A stretch of DNA of 64,000 nucleotides. It comes from Umezawaea beigongshangensis. Its GTDB lineage: Bacteria > Actinomycetota > Actinomycetes > Mycobacteriales > Pseudonocardiaceae. Below, in pieces: positions 33,498-42,612 of the stretch. The DNA lies in assembly GCF_016464305.1 (NCBI RefSeq), contig NZ_JAEIOJ010000003.1:310001-374000 (forward strand), given 5' to 3'. The notes under the pieces are model-generated. The model was not told the DNA's origin, searched no databases, and was given only the letters and a program-made list of their open reading frames with translations. The first letter of the stretch is position 1. Each line of letters begins with the position of its first letter. The position numbers were made by a program, and so were the translations under genes.

Positions 33498-34629
33498 CGC
33501 GGTTTCCTCCAGGGGTCGGTTCATCGGTGTCAACAGGGCGTTCGAGGTCCGCGCGCCGTCGGCGTCGGCGGCGCAGCAGGCGTTCGAGCGGGCGTTCGAC
33601 CGCGCGGTAGAACAACTCCGTCGCGACCGCGATCACCAGCACCGAGATCAGCAGTGCCCAGGACGCGCCGATCGCGTCGACGAGCAGTTCGAGCACCGCG
33701 AAGCCGATCGGCATGTGCACCAGGTAGACGCTGTAGGTGCGCCTGGCCAGTGCCCTGGTCCAGCGCGACCGCGCCACCGGGCCGTTGGCAGACATGAACA
33801 GCAGCACCAGCAGCACGATCATCAGCAGCACGTTGTGGTAGCCGCCGCCGGGGGTGAAGATGCCCCGGCTCACCAGGTCTGCGCGCACGAACAGCAGCAG
33901 GTGGACCGCTCCGAGCGCCACGGCGGCACCGAGCCGGACGCGTCCCGCCTGCGCGAGGGAGATCAGCTGTCCGATGAAGACGATCGGGAGGAACGCGACG
34001 ACCGTCCGGACCGGCCCGACCGCGCCCTGCGGCACCAGCGACGTCGTCACCGAGATCAGTGCGGCGGCGACGGCGGACGGAAGCCACGGCCAGCGGCGCA
34101 GCAACGGGATCGTGAGGGCGGTGAAGGCGTAGAAGGCGAGCTGGACGAGCAGGGTCCACACCACGGGGAGCAGCACGGCGCCACCGACGAAGTACGGCCC
34201 GAACCACGCGTTGTTCAGCAGGTGGAGCGCGGTGGCGGCCGACTCCGGCGCCATCTCGCGCACCAGGCCCGTGCTCACGACCGCGAAGGCGAGGATCAGC
34301 GCGGCCCACAGCGGGGGGAGGACGCGGACCGCCCGGCGGCGCAGGAACTCGCCGGGGCTCTCCCGCAACGACACCCTCGTCACCACGAGCCCCGACACCA
34401 GCAGGAACGAGGCCACGCCGATGAAGGCGAGGTCGGGCCGCAGGTGCAGCGGCGACGTCACGGCGTTCACGAGGTCGCCGATCGGCCAGGACCGGTTCTT
34501 GCCGCTGATCCAGCTCGCGAGGTGGGTGTAGACGATGGCGGCGGACGCGACGACGCGCAGCACGTCCAGCCCGTGCAGGTACTCGGAGCGGCCACCGCCC
34601 GCGGTCGGCGGGGTCGTCGGCGTGGTCAC
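33433..34629 (-). CDS. Acyltransferase-3 family membrane protein (OafA-like)
   Basis: A 398-residue protein with about ten hydrophobic helices. YLHGLDVLRVVASAAIVYTH, FLLVSGLVVTR and LRRRAVRVLPPLWAALI are the opening motifs of acyltransferase-3 (OafA/NodX) proteins, which transfer acyl groups from the cytoplasm to glycans. The basic C-terminal tail (RRRRRRADL) stays cytoplasmic. GTG 34629 overlaps the stop of the upstream acyltransferase-like gene (GTGA). With 26338-27651 it could form a glycan O-acylation pathway; that link is inference from proximity. Confidence 0.85.
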   Translation of the reverse strand: MTTPTTPPTAGGGRSEYLHGLDVLRVVASAAIVYTHLASWISGKNRSWPIGDLVNAVTSPLHLRPDLAFIGVASFLLVSGLVVTRVSLRESPGEFLRRRAVRVLPPLWAALILAFAVVSTGLVREMAPESAATALHLLNNAWFGPYFVGGAVLLPVVWTLLVQLAFYAFTALTIPLLRRWPWLPSAVAAALISVTTSLVPQGAVGPVRTVVAFLPIVFIGQLISLAQAGRVRLGAAVALGAVHLLLFVRADLVSRGIFTPGGGYHNVLLMIVLLVLLFMSANGPVARSRWTRALARRTYSVYLVHMPIGFAVLELLVDAIGASWALLISVLVIAVATELFYRAVERPLERLLRRRRRRRADLERPVDTDEPTPGGNRDGLAGRGADAGRSARQGADIA

Positions 34630-35669
34630 GCTTGCCCCCGGACCGGCGCGGTGCGCAGCGCGGTGCTCGCCCGGTGACCGCACTCGGACGCCAGCAGCGT
34701 GGCGGCCGACGCGATCACCAGGGCGAGGAGAGGGGGGAGCGCGGACAGCGCGCTCGCCAGCGCCCAGCCGATCGTCCCGGTGAAGACGAGGATCCAGCGG
34801 CTCCGGCTCGCGAACCAGTCGCCCACCGAGCGGCGGGTGCTCCCGAGGTCCGCTCGCACCAGGGCGGTGAAGAACAGCGCCGCGTAGCACGCGGTCAGGC
34901 CGTACCACCAGCCTTCGAGGTCCGGGAACGCCCGCTCGGTCCATGCGACGAGGCCCCACGCCGCGAGCCCGGCGAGCACCAGCGGCCACAACGGCGCGGC
35001 GCCGCCCGTGCCGCTGGCGACGAGCTGACCGATCACGGCCAGCGGCCAGAAGCACAGCAGGAGCGCGAGGGGCGACGAGGGATCGCAGAACGCCGCGAGA
35101 ACGCCGACGACCGCCAGTTGTGCCAGGGGCGTCCACCAGACCGCTCGGCCGCCGGACCGGGAGATCACGGCGCCGGTCAGGGTCGTGATCAGCTCGACGC
35201 AGACGACCCAGCCGAGCGCCAGCACCGGCGCCGCGCCGGGAGCCAGGTAGTTGATCAGGCCGACGTCGCCGAACGCCCCCGCCGGGCTCAGCTCGCCGGT
35301 GTCCCGGCCCGCCAGCACGTCACCACCGGCGAGCAGCAGAGCCGCGGCGACCGCCGCGCCCACGACGAGCGGGAGGTAGACCCGGACCAGCCGGTCGCGG
35401 ACGGAGCGGCCCGCACCGCTCGCGCGGACCGAGGTGAAGCCGCTCGCGAGCAGCAGCAGCATGATGCCGAGCGGGCCGCCGTCCTCGCCGATGCCCAGCG
35501 GCCGGGAGACCCACTCGCGCGTCTCGTCGACGAGGGCGAGGCGGACTCCCCGCTGATCGCTCCACAGCCCCCACAGGTAGCTGTAGAGGAGGAGGGCTGC
35601 CCCCGCGGCCCGCACGACGCGCGCGGCCCGCACCTGCGCGTGGCGCGCCCCGGCGGAAGCGTGCGACAT
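34626..35669 (-). CDS. Acyltransferase-3-like membrane protein, divergent
   Basis: A 347-residue protein with about ten hydrophobic segments. It keeps parts of the acyltransferase-3 pattern (LLYSYLWGLWSDQRG, LLLLASGFTSVR, VRDRLVRVYLPLVVGA) but the first-helix histidine motif is not evident, so it may be non-catalytic or belong to a divergent branch. ATG 35669 has GAGGAAAG about 6 nt upstream. Its stop overlaps the intact acyltransferase start, so the two are translated together. Confidence 0.7.
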   Translation of the reverse strand: MSHASAGARHAQVRAARVVRAAGAALLLYSYLWGLWSDQRGVRLALVDETREWVSRPLGIGEDGGPLGIMLLLLASGFTSVRASGAGRSVRDRLVRVYLPLVVGAAVAAALLLAGGDVLAGRDTGELSPAGAFGDVGLINYLAPGAAPVLALGWVVCVELITTLTGAVISRSGGRAVWWTPLAQLAVVGVLAAFCDPSSPLALLLCFWPLAVIGQLVASGTGGAAPLWPLVLAGLAAWGLVAWTERAFPDLEGWWYGLTACYAALFFTALVRADLGSTRRSVGDWFASRSRWILVFTGTIGWALASALSALPPLLALVIASAATLLASECGHRASTALRTAPVRGQA

Positions 35670-35801
35670 CGTCTTTCCTCGACCTTCCGGACCGCGGCTC
35701 GGAGGTCCTGTGCCGCGTCAGGGCCGACCCCCGAACGGGCGACCCTGAAAGCGTGTGGAAGGAGGGTAAAACACGACGGTCCGCACTTATGCGAGCTTTG
35801 C

Positions 35802-36425
35802 TCAGAGAACCTGCGGCAGCCGCTCCAGCTGAGCGGCGAGCGCCCCGGCGAACGTCCGCACGACGTGCTCCGAGTCGGTGCCGTAGGCCTCGACGCGCAC
35901 GACGCCGGACGACGACACGTAGTGCCCGCGGCAGGTGACGACACCGTCCGCACCCGGCGGGGGTTCCAGCAGCAACGCCGACGTACCCGGTGGTGTGCTG
36001 CTCAACCGCTGGTAGTCCGAGTCCTCGTAGAACCGCTCGATCCCGGCGACGAGCTCGACGGGGTCGTGGTTCTGCCGGAGTTCGAACAACCAGCTCCCGA
36101 CGGTCACCCCGTCGTCCGCGGCCACCTTGGCGGTGACGTTCCTCACGTGCGGTTCGAGGAGCTCGATCTCGGACCCGGTCAGCACGCGGGCGTTCTCGAC
36201 CACCTGGAACTTCTGGGACAGGTCGAGCACGACCTCTCCCGGCGGGAGGACCACCGGGTCCGCCTGCGAGACGATCGTCGGGCGGCGCGGATCGCCGGTG
36301 ACGACGACGCCCCGCGGAGTGCTGCTGTCCCCGCCGTCGCCGCCCCACGCCCACGCGCCCCAGGCCACCGCGGTCAGCAGCGCGACCGTCAGCGCGGCAC
36401 CGGTCCTGCCGGGCAGTGGCGACAT
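35802..36425 (-). CDS. Membrane-anchored paralogue 3 (short form)
   Basis: A 207-residue protein with an N-terminal membrane helix (about 8-28, [20 protein letters not shown]) and an extracellular domain. The domain matches the two larger proteins downstream: [20 protein letters not shown], then [17 protein letters not shown], then [20 protein letters not shown]. It lacks the SHOCT-like and ERTQVV regions. ATG 36425 is chosen because AGGAG lies about 6 nt upstream, over an in-frame start at 36458. It precedes the acyltransferase pair by 132 bp and may head the same operon. Confidence 0.7.
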   Translation of the reverse strand: MSPLPGRTGAALTVALLTAVAWGAWAWGGDGGDSSTPRGVVVTGDPRRPTIVSQADPVVLPPGEVVLDLSQKFQVVENARVLTGSEIELLEPHVRNVTAKVAADDGVTVGSWLFELRQNHDPVELVAGIERFYEDSDYQRLSSTPPGTSALLLEPPPGADGVVTCRGHYVSSSGVVRVEAYGTDSEHVVRTFAGALAAQLERLPQVL

Positions 36426-36481
36426 GGGAACTCCTGGTCCGCGGGTGCTTCGCAGCACGTCCGGTCGACGCGATCGTTCCG

Positions 36482-36487
36482 TATCCT
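36482..36487 (+). promoter_or_regulatory. -10 hexamer of the msrA leaderless promoter
   Basis: TATCCT ends 6 nt before ATG 36494, which has no Shine-Dalgarno. Confidence 0.5.
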
Positions 36488-36493
36488 GGACGC

Positions 36494-37147
<654 letters not shown>

Positions 37148-37160
37148 CGGTCGCGCACGG

Positions 37161-37188
37161 CGTCCGCGCCGCGGGTGCGGCGCGGACG
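37161..37188. terminator. Hairpin terminator after msrA
   Basis: A perfect 12-bp stem (37161-37172 with 37177-37188) with loop GGGT, 14 bp after the msrA stop. Confidence 0.75.
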
Positions 37189-37511
37189 GGTGTGGACGGG
37201 AAGGTCGCAGCGGTCAGCCGCCGGACTCCGGCTGCTCGATCGCGGTGCTCGCCGCGTCGGGGGGCTCCGCGTGCGCCGCGCGGAACTCGACGCGGGTCAC
37301 CGTCCTCGTCGCCCCTCCTCGGCCGCCCGCGGAAACCGTGCGAGCGGGTGCGTCGGCACGGGAAGCGCGCGCGGGCGGGGGTCACCCGGACGAAGGTCCT
37401 CTGATCGGCGTGGGCTACCTTACCTGCGATTACTCGATCACAGGTCGTGTCCAGAGCGGCGCATCGCGAGATCGCGCGCCGGGCGGCGGCCCACCGCTGG
37501 GGAGAAGACAC
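37189..37511. other. Intergenic stretch between msrA and the SdrD_B-type gene
   Basis: No full gene is evident. It contains a weak minus-strand small frame (37214-37300, listed separately), an A/T-richer tract at about 37415-37450 that probably holds the promoter of the surface-protein gene, and the ribosome site GGGGAG at 37499-37504. Confidence 0.4.
37214..37300 (-). CDS. Possible very small protein (28 aa)
   Basis: A short minus-strand frame, [20 protein letters not shown] then IEQPESGG and TGA, with AGGAGGGG 11 nt before its GTG. Length and composition give no function; it may be fortuitous. Confidence 0.2.
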   Translation of the reverse strand: MTRVEFRAAHAEPPDAASTAIEQPESGG

Positions 37512-39221
37512 TTGTCCACCACCGTCACCGGGGTGGCTAGCAGAGCTGTTGCGCTCGCTGCTGCCCTGACGCTGGGAAGCTGCGCGCTCGCGACCTCCGC
37601 CGTCGCGCAGCCGACCGGTGACCCGAGCAGCACGCCGACCACCACCACCCCGACCGCCACCTCGACGTCGGCGCAGGTCCCGGCGCCGGTGGCCCGGCCG
37701 GACCTGCGCGTCTCCGCCACGGCGGCCCCCGGCGGGCACCTCGTCGGGGAGCGGGTCGCGGTGACCGTCACCATCGTCAACGCGGGCCCCGTCGCCGCCA
37801 CCGGCGTCAAGGCCACCACCTACCGCCGCTCCGGCTCACCGTTCTTCGTGGACTCGCAGTCGTGGGGCGACCTGGACGTCTTCGGCCCCGGCACGACCGT
37901 CCCGGCGGGGGCCACCACCGTGGTCGAGGTCGTCGGCTCCGTGCCCGGCTGGGACGGCGGCGACCCGCAGTTCACCGTGGACGTCCGCGCCGACGACGAC
38001 GTCGAGCGCGCCGACAACCAGGCGCAGGTCACGTTCGGCCTCGTGCCGTCGACCACCACCGGCACCGTGTCCGGCGCGGTCTTCGGCGACCGCGACGGCG
38101 ACGGCGCGTTCGGCGACGGCGAGGGGCTCGGCGGCGTGACCGTCGTGCTGTCCGGCAACGGCCGGAGCTTCGAGGGCACGACCGCCGCCGACGGGAGCTT
38201 CAGCGTCACCGGGGTGCCGGCGCGGGTCTACTCCGTCTCGCACCGCAACGTCCCGGACGGCTGGGTCGTCCCGCACTCGGCCGAGCAGGTCGGTGTCGAG
38301 AGCGGCACGTCGGAGCTGCTGGTCCGCGCGGTGCGCCCGCTGTCCGACGTGCTGAGCGCCGACGTGGAGTTCACGGCCGACTCGTACCGGGCCGGTGCCG
38401 AGGCGCGCGTCCGCGTCACGCTCACCAACAGCGGCCCGGTGGCGCTGCCGGGCGTGCACGTCGGGTGCGACCGCAGCGGCGACGGGCCGCACGTGCTCCT
38501 CGCCGACGTCGAGGACGTCGGCGACCTGCACTGGTCGCGACCCGGTGTGACCGTCGGCGCCGGGGTGACCTGGACGTTCGAGGCGCGCGGGACGGTGCCG
38601 GACGAGGCGGACCGCTACGGCTCGGTCTTCGCGTCCTGCGACTTCGGCAGCGCGAACTTCGACCAGAGCGGCTTCCCGAAGGCGTTCGACACGGCGAGGG
38701 TGCCCGGCGTCTCCGCGAACACCGACGGCCTGATCCACCACGACGCCGACGGCGACGGGGCGTTCGGCGAGGGCGAGGGCGTCGCGGACACCACCGTCGG
38801 CCTGGTCGACCCCGACAGCGGCCTGGTCGTCGCGGAGTCCACCACCGGGTCGGACGGTCGCGTCGAGTTCACCGCCGTGCCAGCGGGCATGTACCACCTG
38901 AGGCTGTCCGGGCCGTGGCGCTGGGAGGGCGGGACGGCGCCGTTCATCTACGTCGGCACCTGTCCGCTGTACTGCGGCGGCGGCTGGGAGTGGCGCGTCG
39001 TGCCCGGCGCGGCGGAGCGCGCGGTGGACCCCGTCGCGGCGGTGCCGGCGACGGGACTGCCGCGCGCGGCGCCGACGGTCCGCAGCAGCGGTGGCGGCGG
39101 TACGACGTCGGACGACCTGGCGTTCACCGGCGTCGACGTGGCGGGGCTGTTCTTCGCCGGTCTGCTGGCGCTGGTCGCCGGGATCGGCGCGGTCGTGATC
39201 GGTCGCCGCCGCAGCGCGTGA
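37512..39221 (+). CDS. SdrD_B-type surface protein with LAxTG sorting signal
   Basis: A 569-residue secreted, wall-anchored protein. Signal peptide to about residue 32 (AVA|Q), a Thr/Pro linker, CARDB-like beta domains (about 60-160 and 285-385), and two SdrD_B/prealbumin-like units with Ca-binding style DRDGDGAFGDGE (about 195-206) and DADGDGAFGEGE (about 412-423). The C terminus has LAFTG (536-540), a hydrophobic helix and RRR, the class E sortase signal. TTG 37512 is chosen for GGGGAG 7 nt upstream and because the signal peptide starts there. No sortase is in the window. Confidence 0.8.
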   Translation: MSTTVTGVASRAVALAAALTLGSCALATSAVAQPTGDPSSTPTTTTPTATSTSAQVPAPVARPDLRVSATAAPGGHLVGERVAVTVTIVNAGPVAATGVKATTYRRSGSPFFVDSQSWGDLDVFGPGTTVPAGATTVVEVVGSVPGWDGGDPQFTVDVRADDDVERADNQAQVTFGLVPSTTTGTVSGAVFGDRDGDGAFGDGEGLGGVTVVLSGNGRSFEGTTAADGSFSVTGVPARVYSVSHRNVPDGWVVPHSAEQVGVESGTSELLVRAVRPLSDVLSADVEFTADSYRAGAEARVRVTLTNSGPVALPGVHVGCDRSGDGPHVLLADVEDVGDLHWSRPGVTVGAGVTWTFEARGTVPDEADRYGSVFASCDFGSANFDQSGFPKAFDTARVPGVSANTDGLIHHDADGDGAFGEGEGVADTTVGLVDPDSGLVVAESTTGSDGRVEFTAVPAGMYHLRLSGPWRWEGGTAPFIYVGTCPLYCGGGWEWRVVPGAAERAVDPVAAVPATGLPRAAPTVRSSGGGGTTSDDLAFTGVDVAGLFFAGLLALVAGIGAVVIGRRRSA

Positions 39222-39231
39222 GCCGGTCAGC

Positions 39232-39678
39232 TCAGGGGTGCAGGCGGGTGACTCGCTCGTCCGGGTCCGGCGGCGGGTTGCGGTAGCGGCGCACCGCCTC
39301 GTCCACCGGCGCGGCCAGCGTGATCAGCTCGTCCTCGTACTCGGGCAGCGTCTCGACGAGGTGGTCCAGCCGCGCCTTCAGCTCCGGACCGGCCTCCCAG
39401 AACGACTCGTCGACGTTCAGCAGCGCCACGAGCACGTCACCGGGGTACAGGCCGCCGCAGGAGTACGGGGAGCGGTCGATCTCGTCCAGCACGACGGGCA
39501 CCAGGTGCGCCAGCCCGACCTGCTGCTGGAGCAGCACCACCAGGTCGACCGGCCGCAGCTCGGCCAGCGGCTTCTGCCAGGCCTCGAAGACCGCCCTCGT
39601 CACCTCCGTGGTGGGCGAGAGCGGCCGGCCCCACTGCTCTCCCTCCAGGTCCTGGAGGGAGAGCGCGCGGTCGTCCAC
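39232..39678 (-). CDS. CdiI-type contact-dependent inhibition immunity protein homologue
   Basis: A 148-residue protein matching the CdiI_2-type immunity family: LQDLEGEQWGRPL, KPLAELRPVDLVVLLQQQVG, LVPVVLDEI and GGLYPGDVLVALLNVD in the family order. Such proteins neutralise toxin tips of contact-dependent systems; here no toxin or CdiB gene is nearby. GTG 39678 lies 2 nt after the stop of the OsmC gene, so the two are one transcript. It could protect against foreign toxins or have another role. Confidence 0.7.
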   Translation of the reverse strand: MDDRALSLQDLEGEQWGRPLSPTTEVTRAVFEAWQKPLAELRPVDLVVLLQQQVGLAHLVPVVLDEIDRSPYSCGGLYPGDVLVALLNVDESFWEAGPELKARLDHLVETLPEYEDELITLAAPVDEAVRRYRNPPPDPDERVTRLHP

Positions 39679-39680
39679 CG

Positions 39681-40106
39681 TCAGGCCAGCGATGCTTCCA
39701 GCGTGATGGTGGTGCCGGTCAGCGCCTGGCTGACGGGGCAGTTCTGCTTGGCGTCCTCGGCGGCCGCGGCGAAGTCCTCGGCGCTCAGGCCGGGAACGGT
39801 GCCGACCACGGTCAGCTTGATGCCGGTGATGCCCTGACCGGGCTGGAACGTCACGTCGGCGGTGGTGTCCAGCGCCTGCGGCGGGGTGCCGGCCTTGGCG
39901 AGACCGTTGGACAGCGCCATCGAGAAGCACGACGAGTGCGCCGCCGCGATGAGCTCCTCCGGGCTGGTCTTGCCGTTCGGCTCCTCGGAGCGCGCGGGCC
40001 AGCTCACGGGGTAGGAACCGATGCCGGAGGACTGGAGCTCCACGACTCCGTTGCCCTTGAGCAGGTCGCCCTCCCAGTGGGTGGTCGCCTTGCGCGTGGT
40101 TGCCAT
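39681..40106 (-). CDS. osmC: OsmC-family peroxiredoxin
   Basis: A 141-residue OsmC/Ohr protein. Peroxidatic C60 (AAHSSCFSMAL) and resolving C123 (NCPVSQAL) are both present, with the family's SPEELIAAAH block. It reduces organic hydroperoxides. ATG 40106 is chosen with GGAG 9 nt upstream; an in-frame GTG at 40112 is too close to that site. It is followed by the CdiI-like gene. Confidence 0.92.
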   Translation of the reverse strand: MATTRKATTHWEGDLLKGNGVVELQSSGIGSYPVSWPARSEEPNGKTSPEELIAAAHSSCFSMALSNGLAKAGTPPQALDTTADVTFQPGQGITGIKLTVVGTVPGLSAEDFAAAAEDAKQNCPVSQALTGTTITLEASLA

Positions 40107-40208
40107 CTTCACGACTCCGTCTCGACGAGTTCCGGTGGATCCACCAGAACCGTAGCCGCTGCGAGCGCGGCCGACCGGCCGGGAGAGAAGATCGAGAGCG
40201 CAACACGA

Positions 40209-40238
40209 AGAAGCCGGTGCCCGAAGGCACCGGCTTCT
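40209..40238. terminator. Hairpin terminator after tRNA-Gly
   Basis: A perfect 13-bp stem (40209-40221 with 40226-40238) and CGAA tetraloop, just 3' of the tRNA on the minus strand, before the osmC promoter. Confidence 0.8.
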
Positions 40239-40244
40239 CTGCTG

Positions 40245-40317
40245 AGCGGATGACGAGACTCGAACTCGCGACCCTCACCTTGGCAAGGTGATGCGCTACC
40301 AACTGCGCTACATCCGC
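40245..40317 (-). tRNA. tRNA-Gly (anticodon GCC)
   Basis: A 73-nt cloverleaf on the minus strand: acceptor GCGGATG/CATCCGC, D arm GCGC-AGTTGGTA-GCGC, anticodon stem TCACC/GGTGA with loop TTGCCAA (anticodon GCC), T loop TTCGAGT and discriminator U. CCA is not encoded. A hairpin terminator follows directly. Confidence 0.95.
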
Positions 40318-40359
40318 CTGTACTGCCTGCACCGGTCGTTCTCTCCGGTACGTGGAGAA

Positions 40360-40770
40360 CTATAGCGGATGTTCCGCCGGGGTTTCACCGGGGGGTCGGA
40401 CGGACAGCAGCAGGCGGTCCACCTCGGCCAGCCGCTCGGTCGACCACCGCCACTCCCACAGCGGCCTGACCTTCTCCACGACCTCGGCCGGCAGCCGTCG
40501 CGCCACCTCGTCGCGCAGCTCCCAGTCGTCGAACACGTGCTCGTAGAAGCTCACCACGGCGGCGTTGGAGAGGAACTGCTCCGGCTGCTGGAAGCACCAG
40601 TGCGCGAAGTCGTACGCGCGGCGCAGCGTCCCCCGGTCCTCCTCGCGGTGCGCGTCGAGGGCCAGGCGCCACAGCTCCGACAGGAACACGTGGCAGGACC
40701 AGGAGCTGTGCTCGACCACGGAGACCAGTTCGGGGAACTGAGCCGAAGCTCTCTCGCGCCAGTCGGCCAC
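40360..40770 (-). CDS. Conserved hypothetical protein (136 aa)
   Basis: A 136-residue soluble helical protein (ADWRERASAQFPELVSVVEH, EEDRGTLRRAYDFAHWCFQQ, LWEWRWSTERLAEVDRLLLS). I do not recognise a function. GTG 40770 is taken because the recognisable part begins there; ATG 40851 is in frame but neither has a clear ribosome site. Transcribed toward the tRNA. Confidence 0.55.
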   Translation of the reverse strand: MADWRERASAQFPELVSVVEHSSWSCHVFLSELWRLALDAHREEDRGTLRRAYDFAHWCFQQPEQFLSNAAVVSFYEHVFDDWELRDEVARRLPAEVVEKVRPLWEWRWSTERLAEVDRLLLSVRPPGETPAEHPL

Positions 40771-41016
40771 GACGAGGCAGGCTACCCGCCACCACCGGCG
40801 GTGGCGCGGTGACGGGGCCCGAGCGACGTCCAGACGTGACCGGTCCGTCATCGCGGGTCGCCGCGCACCGTCGGCGTCCGGCCGCCGGGACTGCTCCGCC
40901 CGGCGGACGCCGGAAGTATGGTCTTGTGCTCGCGACGTCCGGGGCCGGTCGGCGGGCCGACCGCGCTGTGGCATGTTCGGGCAGACTGAGGACCGGGTGA
41001 GGAGGTGCCGCGCCGC

Positions 41017-42513
41017 ATGGTCGCTGACGCTGTAGCGCCGAGGCGCGCACCGGACGGTCCCCCCGACGACCTCGAACTGCTCGCCAGGGTCAGGGCGGGC
41101 GACGACACGGCGTTCGGCGAGCTGTTCGCCCGGCACTCCGAGGTGGTCCGCCGCTTCGCGCTGCGGCACGTCGGCGCGGCCGCGGAGGCCGACGACCTGA
41201 CCGCGGAGACCTTCTTCCGCGTCCTGCAAGCGGTCCGCCGCGGCTCCGGGCCGCGCGACCACTTCCGCACCTACCTGCTCACGGTCACCCGCCGCGTCGC
41301 CTGGGAGTGGAGCGCGCGCCGCAGGGACGTCCCGGTGGACGACGAGGAGCTGTTCCGCCGCGTCGAGCCGTTCGCCGACACCGCGGGCCGCCGCGCCGAG
41401 CACACCCTGATCACCCGCGCGTTCGCGAGCCTGCCCGAGCGCTGGCGCACCGTGCTGTGGCGGGTCGAGGTGGAGGGCGAGCGCCCGGCGACGGTCGCGC
41501 CGCACTTCGGGCTGAGTCCCAACGCGATGGCGGCGCTGGCCCGCCGCGCCCGCGAGGGGCTGCGGGCCGCGTACCTCCAGGCGCACCTGGCCGAGGGACG
41601 CGGCGGTCGCTCCTGCCGCTCGGTGCTGACCAAGCTCGGCACCTACACCGCCGGTGGCGCGCGGGGGTCGGAGGAGCAGCGCATCCGGCAGCACCTGGAG
41701 ACGTGCTCGTCGTGCCGCTCGCTGCACGACGAGCTGGTGGAGGTGTGCTCCGCGCTGCGCGCCCACGCGCCGCTGATCGCGCTGCCGGCCGCCGCGCTGG
41801 CCGGTGGGCACGCCTCGGCGGTGCTGGGCGAGCTGTCCCTGCTGGCGGGACGGGCGAAGCTGGCCGTCGTGGCCGCGTCCACCGCCGCGCTCGGCCTGTT
41901 CGGGGTGGCTGCGCTGCTGCCGGACGGCGGCCCGGCCGCCGTGCTGCTGCAACCCGATCAGCGGGCGAGCGGCGTGCTGGAGCTGTCGACGCCGAACTCA
42001 TCGGCGGGGAGGAGCACCACGGCGCCCGGTGACGCCGACGCTCCCGCCGAGCCGGGGACCGGGGCGCCGGTCGCCGTCGTGCCGGGACACCGGGACGGCG
42101 CGGGCCGGACGACGCCGCCCGCCGGGGTGACGCGGCGGGACGGGGAACCGGTGCGGACGGGAGAGCTGGTCGCCCCCGTCGTGGTGTCCGCGCCGTCCTC
42201 GGTCGCGCGGGACGCGGGCGTGCGGGACGCGGGCGTGCGGGACGCGGTCGTGCGGGACGCGGTCGCGCGGGACACGACGTCGCCGGTCGTGCCGTCGGAG
42301 GAGCCCGGCGGGGTCGGCGTCCGGAGCGAGCCGGCGTCCAGCGCGTCGGCGTCCAGCACGTCGGCGTCCGGTTCCCCGAGCACCTCGGAGGCCGCCCCGA
42401 CCTCGGAGCGCCAGGGGGTGAGGTCGTCGCCCTCGATCACCACCACCAGCGTCCGGCTCCGCCCGACGCCGCTGTCGCACCCGGCGGACGCGGACGCTCA
42501 GCGCGCTCCGTAG
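41017..42513 (+). CDS. ECF sigma factor fused to zinc-finger anti-sigma and membrane anchor
   Basis: A 498-residue fusion. Residues about 15-185 are an ECF sigma factor: region 2 (DDLTAETFFRVLQAV) and region 4 (LPERWRTVLWRVEVEGERPA, SPNAMAALARRAREGL). A zinc-binding anti-sigma segment follows, with C200 and H227, C231 and C234 (QHLETCSSC). One membrane helix is at about 281-300, then a long disordered Ser/Thr/Pro tail that should lie outside the cell and includes five-residue RDAGV/RDAVV repeats. ATG 41017 with GGAGG 11 nt upstream is preferred over GTG 41005, which overlaps that site. Release by proteolysis is plausible, as for other membrane-held sigma factors. Confidence 0.8.
   Translation: MVADAVAPRRAPDGPPDDLELLARVRAGDDTAFGELFARHSEVVRRFALRHVGAAAEADDLTAETFFRVLQAVRRGSGPRDHFRTYLLTVTRRVAWEWSARRRDVPVDDEELFRRVEPFADTAGRRAEHTLITRAFASLPERWRTVLWRVEVEGERPATVAPHFGLSPNAMAALARRAREGLRAAYLQAHLAEGRGGRSCRSVLTKLGTYTAGGARGSEEQRIRQHLETCSSCRSLHDELVEVCSALRAHAPLIALPAAALAGGHASAVLGELSLLAGRAKLAVVAASTAALGLFGVAALLPDGGPAAVLLQPDQRASGVLELSTPNSSAGRSTTAPGDADAPAEPGTGAPVAVVPGHRDGAGRTTPPAGVTRRDGEPVRTGELVAPVVVSAPSSVARDAGVRDAGVRDAVVRDAVARDTTSPVVPSEEPGGVGVRSEPASSASASSTSASGSPSTSEAAPTSERQGVRSSPSITTTSVRLRPTPLSHPADADAQRAP
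42208..42273. repeat. 15-bp tandem repeat in the sigma-factor tail
   Basis: Four copies plus a partial fifth of CGGGACGCGGGCGTG (42208-42222, 42223-42237, 42238-42252, 42253-42267), encoding RDAGV-type pentads in the extracellular tail. Confidence 0.85.
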
Positions 42514-42612
42514 TCGTCGCGGCGGCCGGTGTTTCACCCGCGGGGTTCATCCGTGGAACGGTACGGTTGGGGCGCTCGCAGGTGACGAGCGTTCGAGCCG
42601 AGGAGACGGTTG

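Noticed and set aside
42208-42273. DNA repeats as a non-coding element
   Set aside because: They keep the sigma-factor reading frame and encode pentapeptides in its disordered tail.
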